The notes below the pieces were generated by a model that saw only the letters and a list, made by a program, of their open reading frames with translations, was not told the origin of the DNA and made no database searches. Positions 11,447-23,100 of a stretch of DNA of 64,000 bases are shown here, piece by piece. The first letter of the stretch is position 1. The number at the start of each line of letters is the position of its first letter. The DNA lies in contig NEEC01000013.1 in assembly GCA_002189035.1 (NCBI GenBank), positions 2,046,001 through 2,110,000 on the forward strand. The letters run 5' to 3'. A program made the position numbers and the translations under genes. This DNA is from Utricularia gibba. Taxonomy: Eukaryota > Streptophyta > Magnoliopsida > Lamiales > Lentibulariaceae.

Positions 11447-13007
11447 TTATGTCGCAGCAACGCTTGCAGCTTGCTTATTAGGACATGAAGAAGAAAGGTG
11501 ACCTTTCTGTCCACATTCATAGCATGTACGTCTTCGTATCTTTGAAGAACTAACAGTACTTGCTTCCTTGCTGGTTTCTTCATCTTTGGTAACTGTACTC
11601 ACCTGATCTTTGCGAACATCATCCACCTTATTCCCATTAACTTGATTATCCTTCTGCTGCAAAACGTCCCCTGCATCTCTATTGTTTGTTTGATGCTGCT
11701 GAGCATGAAAACCTATATTACCATCAGCTTGATTGTCCTTTGGCTTTGTAGCGGCACCCTTTTTTGGCACAGCACAGCTTATTTTAATAGGTCTCCCACA
11801 AACGGAGGTTTGGTCCAGCTTCAGAGCCATGCTGAAAGAAAGATCATCTGCGAAGTCGATATGTGCATACCCCTTGAAATCTCCTGTCTCTTTGTCCTGG
11901 CCAAGACGGATAGAAGTGATCTTGCAATCTGAGAAAGTCTTCCGCAGGTCGTCTTCTGTTATGTTCCAAGCCAAGTTTCCCACGTAGATCCTATAATAGC
12001 CTTGCACAGCGGCTGGTGAAAAGTTGGAGTCTTTGTTTCTTTTGGTCGACTTGTAAGGCTGGACATTCAGGAATAATCCTCCCCTGGAAAAAATAATGAT
12101 ATTCAGAAAACGAAAATGGAGAATTAAGTAGATGTGTGACATCAAAATGACTTACATGTCTGAACCATCAAACGCTAATGCCCTTCTAGCTGCTGCTTCT
12201 GTCTGCAAACGAAGACATCTTTTAGTGTGATCAACTATAGATCTCAGCTTATGCCTCAATGATTCTGTAAGAAAGCTTACCTTGAATGTGATAATGGCGA
12301 TGCCTCTGAACTTCCCACTATCTGGGAATCTCAAACAATCAACATGAGTAATGGAGCCACAGCTTGAAAAATAACTCCTAATATCGTCCTCCGTTGAGTA
12401 GTATGGAATCCCTCCAACATATACTTTTGTAGAAGGCTCTTGCTCTTTCCTAAAGTAACAAGCATCAAAGGTAAGGTGGAACATATAACTAAAACCAGAA
12501 TCAAACTTGTCAGTCAACTTACCTATCATCTCCCACCAGTGAATTTAAAATAAGCTGTTCTGAATCAATGGCACTCATTCCTTTATCCGTTTCCTCCTTA
12601 ATTTGTTTATTTTCAGTCTTATTCATAGTCTCCCCCTTTTTCTTAGGCCTCTTGTTTGGAACTTCTGGCTCTTCCACGTTTCCACTCTCTGAAGCACTAG
12701 GCAAGCCTCTTTTCCCTTTTGCCTTCTTAAGGTTCACCTGCGCCGAATTCACTTCTGCAACCAGTCTTTCATCCACATTGCTATCTACTTGTCGCTGATC
12801 ATTAGGGTCTAGATTATCAAGTTTTGCTTTCTGTCGATGTTTCTGTCTCTTGGACAACTTATGTTTTTGAGCCTCCAAATCCTGCAAAATTTTTAGAGAT
12901 TCCACTGTTTTTGGATTCTCAGAGGCTACACCATTCTGAGTCTCTATCAAAATTTGAGCTTTAGCCGCTCTCATCTTTTGCTTCAGCTTCTTATTTGACA
13001 AGACCAT
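11447..13007 (-). CDS. PHIP1: PHIP1-like RNA-binding protein (two RRMs and a CCHC knuckle)
   Basis: Four exons (12523-13007, 12281-12449, 12156-12202, 11447-12083) give 445 residues. The N-terminus MVLSNKKLKQKMRAAKA and the basic Lys-rich region (NKRPKKKGE) match phragmoplastin-interacting protein 1. RRM1 (about 169-240) has RNP2 VYVGGI and RNP1 KFRGIAIITF; RRM2 (about 262-340) has IYVGNL and FKGYAHIDF. A CCHC zinc knuckle, CYECGQKGHLSSSC, lies near the C-terminus. In Arabidopsis PHIP1 binds dynamin-like phragmoplastin and Ran2 mRNA at the cell plate. The family member I remember has more than one CCHC knuckle; here one is seen, so the C-terminus is shorter. The last two exons are joined through a split ATG codon. 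Confidence 0.93.
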
Positions 13008-13958
13008 TATTTTTCCTGTTTCAAATCAAACAATTCCTGAGCATTACACAAATATCCATACTTGAAAAACAATAATTAGATCAGCCTACTGATCAATCCA
13101 ACAGAATCGCAAAACTTAGGCGCCCCTAGTTCCATTTCTCAAAAGCATGGCTCAAAATTGACGTGCGTATGAAGTTCTCTATTTAAAAGGACGGATTGCC
13201 TTGTTGCTTCTCAAGCGTCGTTACGAGTAGATTCTGTTTCTTTGTCGGGGCGTTTCCAGGAGAGGTCCACCTTTCCCAACTTCGCGCTTATCTCAAAATC
13301 CAAATAGCTCAATTTCCCAACCCAAAACTCGTCACAAACTATCAGGAAGCTTTAAAAGTGAAGAAAACCTAGCCCAGTTAAAATGCCCATTCAAGAAAAA
13401 AAAAGGATCCTTAAAACCATGAGTAGAATTGTTCTTCTTCTGCTCAAGAATTTGCCAGAACACCTTTCCAGAAACAAGAAAAAAGAAACCTAGACACCAA
13501 AAGTTTTCACTAAATCTTCATCACTTCAAATACATGAGAAAAGGACAGTGAAATACCCGGAAACTAGACGCAGCCCGAGAAGCCGACGAGGAACCAACCG
13601 GAAGCAGGAAAACCAACGCCGGAAAAGCTCGCCTACAGTGAGAACCCTAGGGTTCAAAAATGAGAATAAAGTTTTTACTATTATCATAAACAAATGTTAT
13701 TTCTACTATTACTCTATAATTATTATTATTATAAATATTTTCGAATTTTACTATATTACAAATAATATTAAAATCTTCTCCTCTGTAGCCCAACATGCTG
13801 CCAGAATTCTCCATAGAGAAGGTTAGGAATCGGAGGCACCTTGTTCCAAGTCACAAATATAAAGGCTGCATATATTCCACGGGCAAGAACCAAACAAACT
13901 ACAACAGGCAGCATTAGACTACTTGAACATCCCCATCAGCATAACATCCAACACATTC
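13008..13958. other. Intergenic: PHIP1 promoter and ASF1 3' flank
   Basis: Contains the PHIP1 leader and promoter (C-rich, with gcttctcaagcg) and, at its right end, the 3' UTR of ASF1. AT-rich between 13670 and 13790. No further gene. Confidence 0.55.
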
Positions 13959-15252
13959 TCACGACTTATGATCATCTTTCAACTGGCCTTGCATAGGAGA
14001 TGCAGACTGCACAGGGATGACTTCATCATCATCACAAGGGGGCCTTGCTCGAAGTGTTCTTCTTCGGATACATGATTTGGGGAAGGTTGAATCTGTTCCT
14101 CAAGAGGGTATACTACCTCGGAGGCATCTTTTGGAGGGAGTTGTTCCCCGCTTTCGGTATTTTCGGGGTGAAAGTTGATGGGGAATTTGGTCACTCTGGG
14201 TTTATCAGCTAGTATGTTTCTCTGAATCCTGTCGATTAAGACCTTCTGAGGAGGTTCCTCTCGCAGCTGATCGTCTTCATAGTCATTGTTGACATAATAA
14301 CCCACTCGAACGAATTCTTGCCCCATGTATGAGCATGTTAACAAAAGTATTGTCACCCCTATGATATCTTCCTCCCGGATCTTGGAGGGATCTGGTGGAT
14401 CTGCCTGAGACAATTTTGAGGAGAGCATGAAAATGAATGCATTCGGATAGATGAAAATGATTTACATGTAAATTCATAGTCCATTCACCTGCAAGACAAA
14501 CCGGTAATTACCAACATTGACTGGGCCGACGAGAACACTTTCTAGCAGTTGGTCATATGTTTCATCCTCAGCAGATCCAACATAAATCAGTTTCCACTCC
14601 AAATCTGCAATGCAGCCGGTTAGTGGGGAACCCACAAGATTGTTCTCGGTGAAACAAATTCAGTGAACTAATGCATTCATGTGAAGCAATGAAACTCACA
14701 ACCATTATCGCAAATCCAACAGCTCAAATGAGTTGGAGACAAAAGAAATTCGATACACACTAGCATAAAACCAAGCATACATATGTTTTCCCCATGTTGA
14801 AGCACATGCAAAAGGAAACGGCAACTGTTAAGATAAGATTGTCCCTCCTGCTCAGGTTTCCCTATTTTGAAAACTCCTCTTCGAAAATGGTTAAGTCAAC
14901 CCTAGCTGCTTATCATTTGCAAAGTACAACGTTTCAATTCACGAAAAAGTTGGCATTTCCAGTATCCATATCATGAATAACCAGTTAGAAAAGAAAAAAA
15001 CGCAAACGCAAACTTAAATCCCTTTGGGAATCGAACCCTAGCTTTTCCCCGCAAGAACAAAAGGAGCACAAATTTCCCACACTAGCAAAACATACAACGC
15101 ACGTGCCAGCAAATAAGACGAAGCAAGTGAAGAAACAGATTACCGTCTTCCAGAGGGGTGACGCATTCGTAGGAAATCTCGAACTGAAAAGGAGTCAAAA
15201 ACGACGCCGGATTGTCCAGCACCGTGACGTTCGTGATGTACACCGCACTCAT
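13959..15252 (-). CDS. ASF1: Histone chaperone ASF1 (C-terminal frame broken by one base)
   Basis: H3-H4 chaperone acting in nucleosome assembly. Exons 15144-15252, 14489-14604 and 13959-14404. The conserved core (about residues 1-155) is intact: MSAVYITNVTVLDNPASF, FQFEISYECVTPLEDDLEWK, IYVGSADDETYDQLLESVLV, LLTCSYMGQEFVRVGYYVNN, DKPRVTKFPINFHPE. As given, the last exon reads EQGPL then an unrelated tail and stops at 13979. In the next frame, from the same point, the plant ASF1 ending CDDDEVIPVQSASPMQGQ then LKDDHKS is read and stops at 13959. One base is missing from a five-base C run (G run at 14038-14042 on +). I treat the gene as functional and the break as a probable sequence error; a true frameshift would only alter the acidic tail. 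Confidence 0.95.
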
Positions 15253-16456
15253 TCTACCTCAAACCGAGAGACGCAGAAACTTCAAACGGACGCCCAGCCG
15301 CCAATAAATTTCTTATCGAAAGGAACCGCCGGCCGGAAATCCTCCTCCTGGGAGCCCAAACTCACGATGCCGCGAAAGAGAGAGAAGATTTGAATCATAG
15401 AAGATAGAGAGAGGGCAATGAAATTAGGGAACCCGTTGCGTGTGATCGCTCACTTTTAAGCCCAAATTCGTTGAGTTAGCTTCAGACTTGGCGGGAATGA
15501 TGTTACTGGGCCTGCGCCGATTCAAACATTTGGAGCGTCCGGCCCATACATTTAAATGGGCCTGGGTCGAGAACATAAATCCAAATTTCCAATTGCATGG
15601 CGACACGTGGATCAACCAAAATAGCCAAAAGCGTTGGCAGGTGAAGTGAACTAAATGCGTGGACATTAATTAATTAGGTCCCAAGCCCAAATTTGTCATC
15701 ATAGGGGTCCCACCCTCCCGTATCAAGACGACGACGTTTACTGCTACAGGATTAATTACCTACCGTTGGAAGGTTAGCAGTTAATCCCACCTAATCTCAC
15801 TAATTACATCAAACTTTTAGCACAAATTCTAAGTGTTGAGTTTGAGAAACCAATCGATATTTTTTTTCTATAGTTTGTAAATTGAACACATGATCCAAAT
15901 ATTCATTTACATCGAATCGTATTAAAAAAATGTGATTTCAAGTTAAGAGTTCAACACTTCTATATTCTATGTTGAAATTAAAGATTTGATAAAATAAAAT
16001 TCAAGTATATAATAAATATAAATCATATTCAAAAAGATTGAATTCAATTTATTAATATTGATTTACAATCTTTTTATATATTTAATCATATTATTTTATT
16101 TTTTGATATAGAATTCTTTTGTTTTAATACTTTGATAACAACTAAAAGGTGTTTTACACACTGTTCATTTCCGATGTGATATCTTTTAAACTGTTATGTT
16201 TCATGCCACCCACAATATACCTCGATCACGTTAGTCTATGCTCGATACGATGTGATTCGAGACTCCAATTTTTGCATGATCCTGATTTTCAGTTTCTGTA
16301 AGACACGAGTAACTTATTCTTATTCAATGGAAGTATCATATATACAAAATTATGTATATATAAATAATTTAAATATATTATTAGTTAAGATATATATGTT
16401 TAAGTATTATTTATACTTGGGGTGAATGTTAGATTTGGTTATGTGTTGTAACGGGG
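15253..16456. other. Intergenic: ASF1 promoter and AT-rich spacer
   Basis: The left 450 bp carry the ASF1 promoter. From about 15780 the sequence is AT-rich with no frame or repeat I can assign to a gene. Confidence 0.55.
15488..15497 (+). promoter_or_regulatory. E2F-type site in the ASF1 promoter
   Basis: TTGGCGGGAA fits the plant E2F consensus WTTSSCSS and lies about 236 bp upstream of the ASF1 start codon. Site II-like GGGCC/GCCCA motifs lie around it (15460-15570). Plant ASF1 genes are reported E2F targets, so the site is plausible, but it is found by eye only. Confidence 0.5.
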
Positions 16457-16590
16457 ACACAAAATAAGATAGCAATGGAGGAGGTAATAGAAAAGGACAG
16501 CAATTGTATAAATACAACACTGACACAAAATAAGATAGCAATGGAGGTAATAGAAAAGATCAGAACAGCAATTGTAGAAATACAGCACTG
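16457..16590. repeat. Tandem duplication of about 67 bp
   Basis: Two adjacent copies (16457-16522 and 16523-16590) begin acacaaaataagatagcaat and end in cactg. They differ by a few small indels and substitutions (a GAGGAG/GAG indel, GGACAG/GATCAGAACAG), so the duplication is not recent but clear. Confidence 0.8.
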
Positions 16591-16608
16591 GTCCTTTCAT
16601 CAGATAAG

Positions 16609-16641
16609 GGCTCCAGGACGCCAAAGAGAACGCCTGGAGCC
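16609..16641. other. Perfect 9-bp hairpin in the 3' flank of the first nsLTP gene
   Basis: GGCTCCAGG (16609-16617) and CCTGGAGCC (16633-16641) are exact inverted repeats around a 15-nt loop. The hairpin lies about 35 bp beyond the nsLTP stop codon, so it would be in the mRNA 3' UTR. Function unknown. Confidence 0.6.
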
Positions 16642-16674
16642 TCCCAGACTGCCTGCCACCCGCCCCTTGTCGCC

Positions 16675-17101
16675 TTAACGAACTCTTGAATTTTGCAAAA
16701 CAAGAAAAGAGAAATGGTTAGTGTGATTGCGGGAAGGATATGCCTGCAAATCCCAACTCCTGATTACCTGTTGCAGTCGATGGAGGGGATGATGGGATAG
16801 TTGAGGGGAACCCCACAAGCACGGGGAATGTTGGACGCCTTGGCAGCTGCCCCGGCGGTGTACCGGAAACCTTTCAAGCAGCTGCAGACGGCCCGGCGAT
16901 CAAGTGGAGTGGCGGCGCGTGAGTTGAGCTTTCTCACTCCGGCGCAGCATGCCGGCGGAGGGGTGGCAGGGGTCCTCCCCCGGTGACGTAGGAGAGGCAG
17001 GGAGCCAGGGTAGCGAACACAGTGCCGCAGTCGATGGCGCCCATCGTTCCTGGGGCTAAAATCAGGGCGATCAGGAGAATAATACTCAGCCTGGATGCCA
17101 T
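16675..17101 (-). CDS. Type-1 non-specific lipid transfer protein, frame broken by one base
   Basis: Secreted nsLTP1 of the eight-cysteine family, which binds lipids in a helical cavity in the apoplast. Exon 1 (16768-17101) starts MASRLSIILLIALILAPGTM, a signal peptide, and gives AIDCGTVFATLAPCLSYVTG. The frame is then lost. In the frame reached by adding one base to a C run (G runs at 16960-16963 or 16969-16972 on +) it continues ACCAGVRKLNSRAAT, CSCLKGFRYTAG, IPRACGVPLNYP, IDCN, supplying the remaining cysteines. Exon 2 (16675-16684) is only ten bases and ends RVR-stop. With the base restored the length would be about 114 residues, normal for the family. It is either a young pseudogene or, more likely, a sequence error. 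TATAAAT lies at 17143-17149. Confidence 0.85.
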
Positions 17102-17875
17102 GGATTCGTTCTTGTATCTTTTTTTGCCTTGGATTGGATCAAATTTATAGATCAAAAAAGTATACCCTGACGTGACCCAATAATAAACAATATTTATTTT
17201 TTTGGTGGAATTTATTTATAACTGAAAATTAAAATAAAAGACCTGAATTCAGAAATTATTTTCGAACAACAAATCGACGAAAACAATTCTTATTTAATAA
17301 AATAAAATCAACATATGCACTTTTTGCATTTAATTATTAATTTACCCACAATTATAAGTGCTTCTATAGGTTTTATGCATTTATATCTTAAATAAATTAA
17401 TTCATGTAAATTATATTTGCACGGTAAATTCTTTTTCAATTAAATAACAATTTTTTATGTGTAAATGATGAGTCTTATAACAATCAACTGTTAACTGTTA
17501 CATTTGATATTAAATGGAAAGATAACGACTATTTAAAAAGAATAATTACTTTTTCATTTCTATCCTTTTTGGAGCATTATTTTAATATTTCAGACAGCAA
17601 TCTCGGAAATTTGTAAGGTTTTCTCCTGGTTTTTTTTTACTGTCTGTTTTCACTCCTTTAGAAGTCGTAGACAAGAAGGAAATCTATGAAGGTATGGTAA
17701 ATGGGTAAATGTTATTCCAGTAACACTATGGAAATCAAGCATACAAACTGGCGACACAGTGGATGGCTGCATCTGAGGGAGGAGATGCAGTGCAGTTCCT
17801 TTATTTTATGAAAGACTCTCAGTCATACTACTGGCTTCATCCATGGCCGGCTGATTCCAGCTCCCAGGTCTTCTT
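17102..17875. other. Intergenic between tandem nsLTP genes
   Basis: AT-rich spacer with the promoter of the first nsLTP (TATA at 17143-17149) and the 3' flank of the second. No gene seen. Confidence 0.55.
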
Positions 17876-18347
17876 TCAAGAAACACTGCAAAAAAAACAA
17901 AGGATGCTATTCAGGCAATGTGATGTGATGATAATATTTCGGGTGACTTTGGAATGAGTGATTCTGTGTGTGTGATTTGTGGGGCAATGGATCGTACGTG
18001 TTGCAGTTGACTCTGGGGTTGATGGCGTAGCCGACGCGGACGCCGCAGGCAGCCGGAATCCGAGAGGCCTTGCCAAGGGCGCCGGGGTTGTTGCCGTACG
18101 CGGCGGAGGCGCTTTTCAGGCACCCGCAAATGGTACGACGGGCCGGGGTGGTGGCGGCGAGTGTGTTCAACGTCCTGACTCCGCTGCAGCATGGCTTCGG
18201 AATCGCGGAGTCCGAACCGAGAGCGTAGCTGATGCAGGGAGACAGGTTTTTCAGCACATCGCCGCAGGTGACGGCGGACGCCACCGGGGCGAAGATCAGA
18301 GCAGTGGCGATGAGGGCGAAGAAGAGAGACCTCACCAGGGCGGCCAT
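17876..18347 (-). CDS. Type-1 non-specific lipid transfer protein
   Basis: Intact nsLTP1 of 119 residues. Exon 1 (17998-18347) starts MAALVRSLFFALIATALIF, a signal peptide cleaved near VASAVTCG. The eight cysteines are in the family order: VTCGDV, LSPCISYA, PKPCCSGVR, TICGCLK, IPAACGV, VNCN. Exon 2 (17876-17885) is ten bases and gives the last residues TVS-stop; donor ac|gtacga, acceptor tttttttgcag. The intron position and phase are the same as in the two neighbouring copies. A minus-strand TATATAAA lies at 18397-18404. The protein is secreted and expected to carry lipids for cutin, wax or defence functions. Confidence 0.95.
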
Positions 18348-19388
18348 TGAAGCTCTTTTCTTTTTTTCAGTGAAGTCCACTCCATCACTACAGGTGTTTA
18401 TATAGAATCGCATCGGTGGTGCAGCGCAATCAATTGATAGGCACAGGTGTCGGCTACGGGCGGTTGGAGGATGGAGCCGCCGTAAATGCTCGAGAATTAC
18501 GTTACGGCAAACTATTCCAACTTCCCATAAAACAGATGACGAATTTCAACCTCGTTTTGATCACTCTGTCTTAAACACACATTCAGAGCCAGTTTGAAAA
18601 AGGGCTTGCTGATCCAGATCAGTAACCACTTAGTTTGCTCATGTTGGGGCTAAAAATGATCAAACAGGTAAAGTTGTAGAAATTGCGGTTTCGATTTCAA
18701 TTCAATTCTGAAATATGAATAATTGTACTCTTTCGAAATGTTTAGAGATATTTGAAATCGGGAAACCGCACTTTAAAATCAATGATAATCGAAAGTTCTC
18801 TCAATTTCGTTTTTAAATAACTAACACACTGTGTTATGGTTAGAGGTGCAATCCATTTCAAATCGTACGGTTTCGGTTTCGGTTTGGAATTGCATGGTTT
18901 AACCGAACCATCGATTCATGAACCATGATTCGATGTGGACCATGATTTTTCTTTTGGTTTGAAATTGTATTCTGAAATCTGGAATCGAACGTATGGATGT
19001 TCACATCTTGGAACCAAAACCGTCGGTTTCGATTTCGAACCGATAGCTTCACCCCACTTTCTATTCACTTGGGCTTTGTGGGGAGTGGGCTTTGTGAATG
19101 AGAAGGTTTGCCCCCACATATACATAGGACATGTCGTGTAGGGAGGCGGCTAATGAGTAAAACGACTTCACATGTGTGTGCAGGGGGTGAATGTCATGTG
19201 CTATAAATCCGGACACATTACATTCGTAACTCCAACATAGTACAATACAAACATGATGAGAAAGCAGACACACGGATAACTGATGCATCTCAATCTGAGC
19301 TCCCGCTCCCTTTATTGTAGTCTGATACCATTTCCTTCCACCAGATGAAGATTCCGGCGAAGCCCCACCGTGCTACCTCATCTCCGGT
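18348..19388. other. Intergenic between the second and third nsLTP genes
   Basis: Holds the promoter of the second nsLTP at its left end, then non-coding sequence. A short degenerate run of GGTTTC repeats (near 18868-18886) is followed by many matches to cggtttcga/aaccgaa, which suggests old repeat sequence. No gene called. Confidence 0.45.
18397..18404 (-). promoter_or_regulatory. TATA box of the second nsLTP gene
   Basis: TATATAAA on the minus strand, 50 bp before the start codon at 18347. The third nsLTP gene has the same octamer at a similar distance. Confidence 0.6.
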
Positions 19389-19827
19389 TCAATAAATACT
19401 AGACAAAAAGAAACACAGGGAGCAATTAGTGGTTTGCAGAAATGAAAATGAAGTCTGATGATATTTCCCTGTACCTGTTGCAGTTGACGTTGGGGCTAAT
19501 CGAGTACCGAACGCTGACGCCGCAGAAGCTGGGAATACGGGAGGCCTTGTAAAGGTAGGCAGGGTTGCCGCCGCGGGATCCCGACAGAGATTTCAAGCAG
19601 CTGCAAATGGAGCGCCGGTCGGCCGTCGTCGCGGCGAGTGCGTTGAGGCTCCTCACGCCGCTGCAGCAGGCTGGGGGGATAACCGGAGATGAACCTAGAG
19701 CGTAGGCGAAGCACGACCCCAGACTCGAAACCACCTGCCCGCAGGTGACCACAGCCGACGCCGTCGGTGCCGAGACGATGGCGGCGGCGGCGAGGGCGAT
19801 GAAAAAGAACTTGAAAACGGCGGCCAT
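19389..19827 (-). CDS. Type-1 non-specific lipid transfer protein
   Basis: nsLTP1 of about 120 residues. Exon 1 (19475-19827) starts MAAVFKFFFIALAAAAIVSA, a signal peptide, followed by VVTCGQVVSSLGSCFAYALG, PPACCSGVRSLNA, SICSCLKSLSG, IPSFCGVSVRYS and NVNCN, with all eight cysteines. Without splicing the frame would run on to a tail unlike the family. The donor ag|gtacag and acceptor ttgtctag give a ten-base last exon (19389-19398) ending SIY-stop, in the same position and phase as its neighbours. The second and third copies are more alike to each other (ALGS...IP motif) than to the first. TATATAAA lies at 19900-19907 (-). Confidence 0.92.
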
Positions 19828-19899
19828 CGGCTGATTTCTGCCCCTTCGTGCTCTACTATCTTGAAACGTTGGTGACTCCTCTTAGCCCACGCAACCCGA

Positions 19900-19907
19900 T
19901 TTATATA
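19900..19907 (-). promoter_or_regulatory. TATA box of the third nsLTP gene
   Basis: TATATAAA on the minus strand, 73 bp upstream of the start codon at 19827. Confidence 0.6.
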
Positions 19908-20073
19908 GAGAGGCCAGTGCCCAATACCCTCAACATCGTCTTCTTTTTTCTTACTTTTTTAAAAATAAAAAAATTCAAATTTGATAAATTCTAAAATTTG
20001 TGTAACAAATAACGATCTCACAATAAAAAAAACATTAATATCGGTATTTGTAACCTTAGGGGACTTGTGATGA

Positions 20074-20125
20074 TATACCACAATGGTTACTAATGAGATA
20101 AAAGATGTGATTAAGTAGAATAATT
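20074..20125. repeat. Dispersed repeat fragment, copy 1
   Basis: Starts gatataccacaatggttact and continues with aaaagatgtgattaa. It is similar over about 45 bp to 24229-24280. Probably the end of an old transposable element, but I cannot name the family. Confidence 0.4.
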
Positions 20126-23100
20126 TTTAATAAATAATATAAAATTATAAAAATTAAATATCCAAAACGTATAATATCGTGCAAAACAAAAATGAATCAT
20201 TACAATATTGATCCCCAATATAACATATGATATAGAACTGAAGAAATAAAATGCAGTCACAGTCGAATATTAGACCATAGTTTTGGACAAGTGATCGTAG
20301 ATTATAACACGTTATTTAGTATTTGCATAAAATAATAATAACATGCTTTTCATAAATATAAAATAATGTAATCTAGGGTGCACAGGTAGCAAGCGAAGCA
20401 CATGAATGCTTGAAATGACGTACGGGCCCATGACTGATTTTATTTTATTATTTTTCCAAATATCTTTTAGCTAAATATATTTATATTTAATTATTCATTT
20501 ATGAAAAAGTGATTTTTTTAATATTACAGAACATATTTTGAAATTTGGTTTCTTGAAAATGGATCGGCGTTGGGAGGTTACCGGGCTAATTAATTGCGTG
20601 TGGGGTCCACCACAATAATTAACCATGAATTAAGACAAAAAAGGTAGATCAACTATTACTATCGTTCCTCTGTGACGGTTATATCTTTTAAAATTAAATT
20701 AAATAAAATATCTAATCACGAAAATTACGTGATTTCGTCTTATTTTTATAAAGAAACTTAATAATTGTAGATTTGAAATTTTTCATGATATTTTATATCT
20801 TATAATACATCTAATTTAAAATTAATTCAATCCAAAACGATGGTTAACTGGTTTTTTTAAACACTCTCTAGATTTGACAATCGAGAGGACAACTGCCTTG
20901 ATGACGGGGACAAACATTTTTGCGACGCGGTGTCCGTGTCGCCTTGAATTATTTTTCTTATTAAAAAAAGAATTAAGGATTAACCTTTTCAGCCTTCTAA
21001 ATATGACGTCACTAATTATCAACAAAATTATTTTCATTTAAAATTTTGTGGATTTAAAGCATTGAATTCACGTACGGAAAGCACGGTAGTAAGGCATGGC
21101 CTAGAGATTCATGTAGCCCACTATGAATGGTCCAATATCCGTTCATGTAGGCCTATTGGGCCACATGCCTTCAGCCCAACGGGCCTAGTACCCCAGCCCC
21201 TGACGTTGACGGTTATGACTTATGGTGAATTAATTAAGTTTCAAAACTATATATTAATATGAAATATCAATAATGAATGACCTATTTTCCACACTGACGT
21301 TAATGTTTTTAATTTTTATATTTCTGGAGTGAGAATCCATAACAACCATTTATTAAATTAATATTTAAATAGGTTTAAGTGATTGATGGTTGTTGGCACG
21401 AGTCCGTCCATCTATTTTTCGAATTTCCTAAATTTTGAGTAAAGATAATTATAAGTTATTATAACAAATAATATCATGTCAATATTTAAATTAAAATAAT
21501 TAAATATAAATAAGAAAATATAGATTACTATTAATCGATTAGATCTAATTTTTTAATATGATATATAATTATCATATATTTGAATTTTATGTGTTAATTA
21601 GATATATCAAATCTTTAATTTCAACATAATTCAATCACAGTTATCCACAAGGCTCATATACTAGAGATAATTACGAGGAGACAAATAATATTTTTTTGTA
21701 AAAAAACATTTTGGGTATAAAAATTTTTCTTTGCAATGAATTGATGATTCTGATAAGGCTTATTGCAGCAGAGTAGTCAACAGAGCACACATGTCCCTCT
21801 GTCCTCGAGGGCCCCACCCCGTGACTTAATGGTCATTGGAAACGGTGCGAAACGTGCATCCATTTTTGTCTTTTTGCATTCCCCAATTTACTATACAATA
21901 ATATGGAATTTTTACTTTTAAATAAAAATTCATTCATATATTTGTAATGTGCAATGATTTGAGACATTGTGCCAATTTCGGGAAAAAAAATTCCAAAATT
22001 TCTGAAAATAAAAGGTTGCTTTGAACGGGATGATATTTTTTGTTTAATAAAATAAGCAGGAATTTAATAATGATGAAGACCTAGAATTGAATTGGAGAGT
22101 AGTTGTCACATTCCATGAATGTCTGTCTTGTGATACTTCCTTTTCCTTGCTTTTTTTTTATTCCTATAAATCAGTTTTGTTACCTCATTACCGTTACCGA
22201 CAGTTTTAAATGGGTGGGTGGGTTATATTTGGATAATTAACTCTAGATATATACTAAATCAAGGGTCAAAAGAATTATATTTTTTGATATTGAAATAAAT
22301 AAATTGTATTCTTTATTAGTTAATTTGATGGAAGATTGTGTCAAAAAATTTTATAACTTGATAGAAGATTAATTTTAAGATATGATGAGAAGTTAGTTAA
22401 TAATGTACTGTTTATGGTAAGGAATTGAAATCAATGATAGATGATAACTTATGATATGTGAGAAGGAATGTAAATGGTGCTAGAAAGTAATTCATCTTAC
22501 TTTAGTCAAATGCAAGGAGTTAAAAAAATATTTTGAAAGTACAATGTGATGACAATCCACATCAATAATGGAATCAACATGAGACATAGATGTAGCTACA
22601 TCTTATTATACAAGGGATGTTATGAAATTGAAAATGACTATAAAAGTTATTTCATATATTGCATTATGTACGATTTGAAGTCGAAAAAATATAAAAAAAA
22701 CTTAAAATTTTTACTATTCGACATTGAAATTAGTAAACAATATACAATTTTATGAAATATTAATGGACAGATACATAAAACTAATATATTTGATAAAATT
22801 CTCATACAATAAAAAGACATTTCTTTACCATTAAATTTGTTATTTTTTTTACGCCTTCTGGTTATTTTATTTGAAGGTGGTGGGTGGTCAAGTAAAAAAA
22901 AGTTTTTTTCTGAAAAAAACAACGTGAAAAAAAAAAAAAGGGAAATGAACAACTTGGGCGGCGAGGCCCCTACCTGCCCCCCGGGTGTGTCCGTCGGCCG
23001 ATCGAATCAACCGGTTTTCTTGTGTTTGATTTGTCCGAACATGGCATCTGTCGGTTTTGAGTAGTATTATTACCTCACAGTTTACTTGGATTCCTAAGCA

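Noticed and set aside
17979-18350. 123-codon frame on + over the second nsLTP gene
   Set aside because: Shadow of the GC-rich nsLTP exon; Gly/Arg-rich translation with no family.
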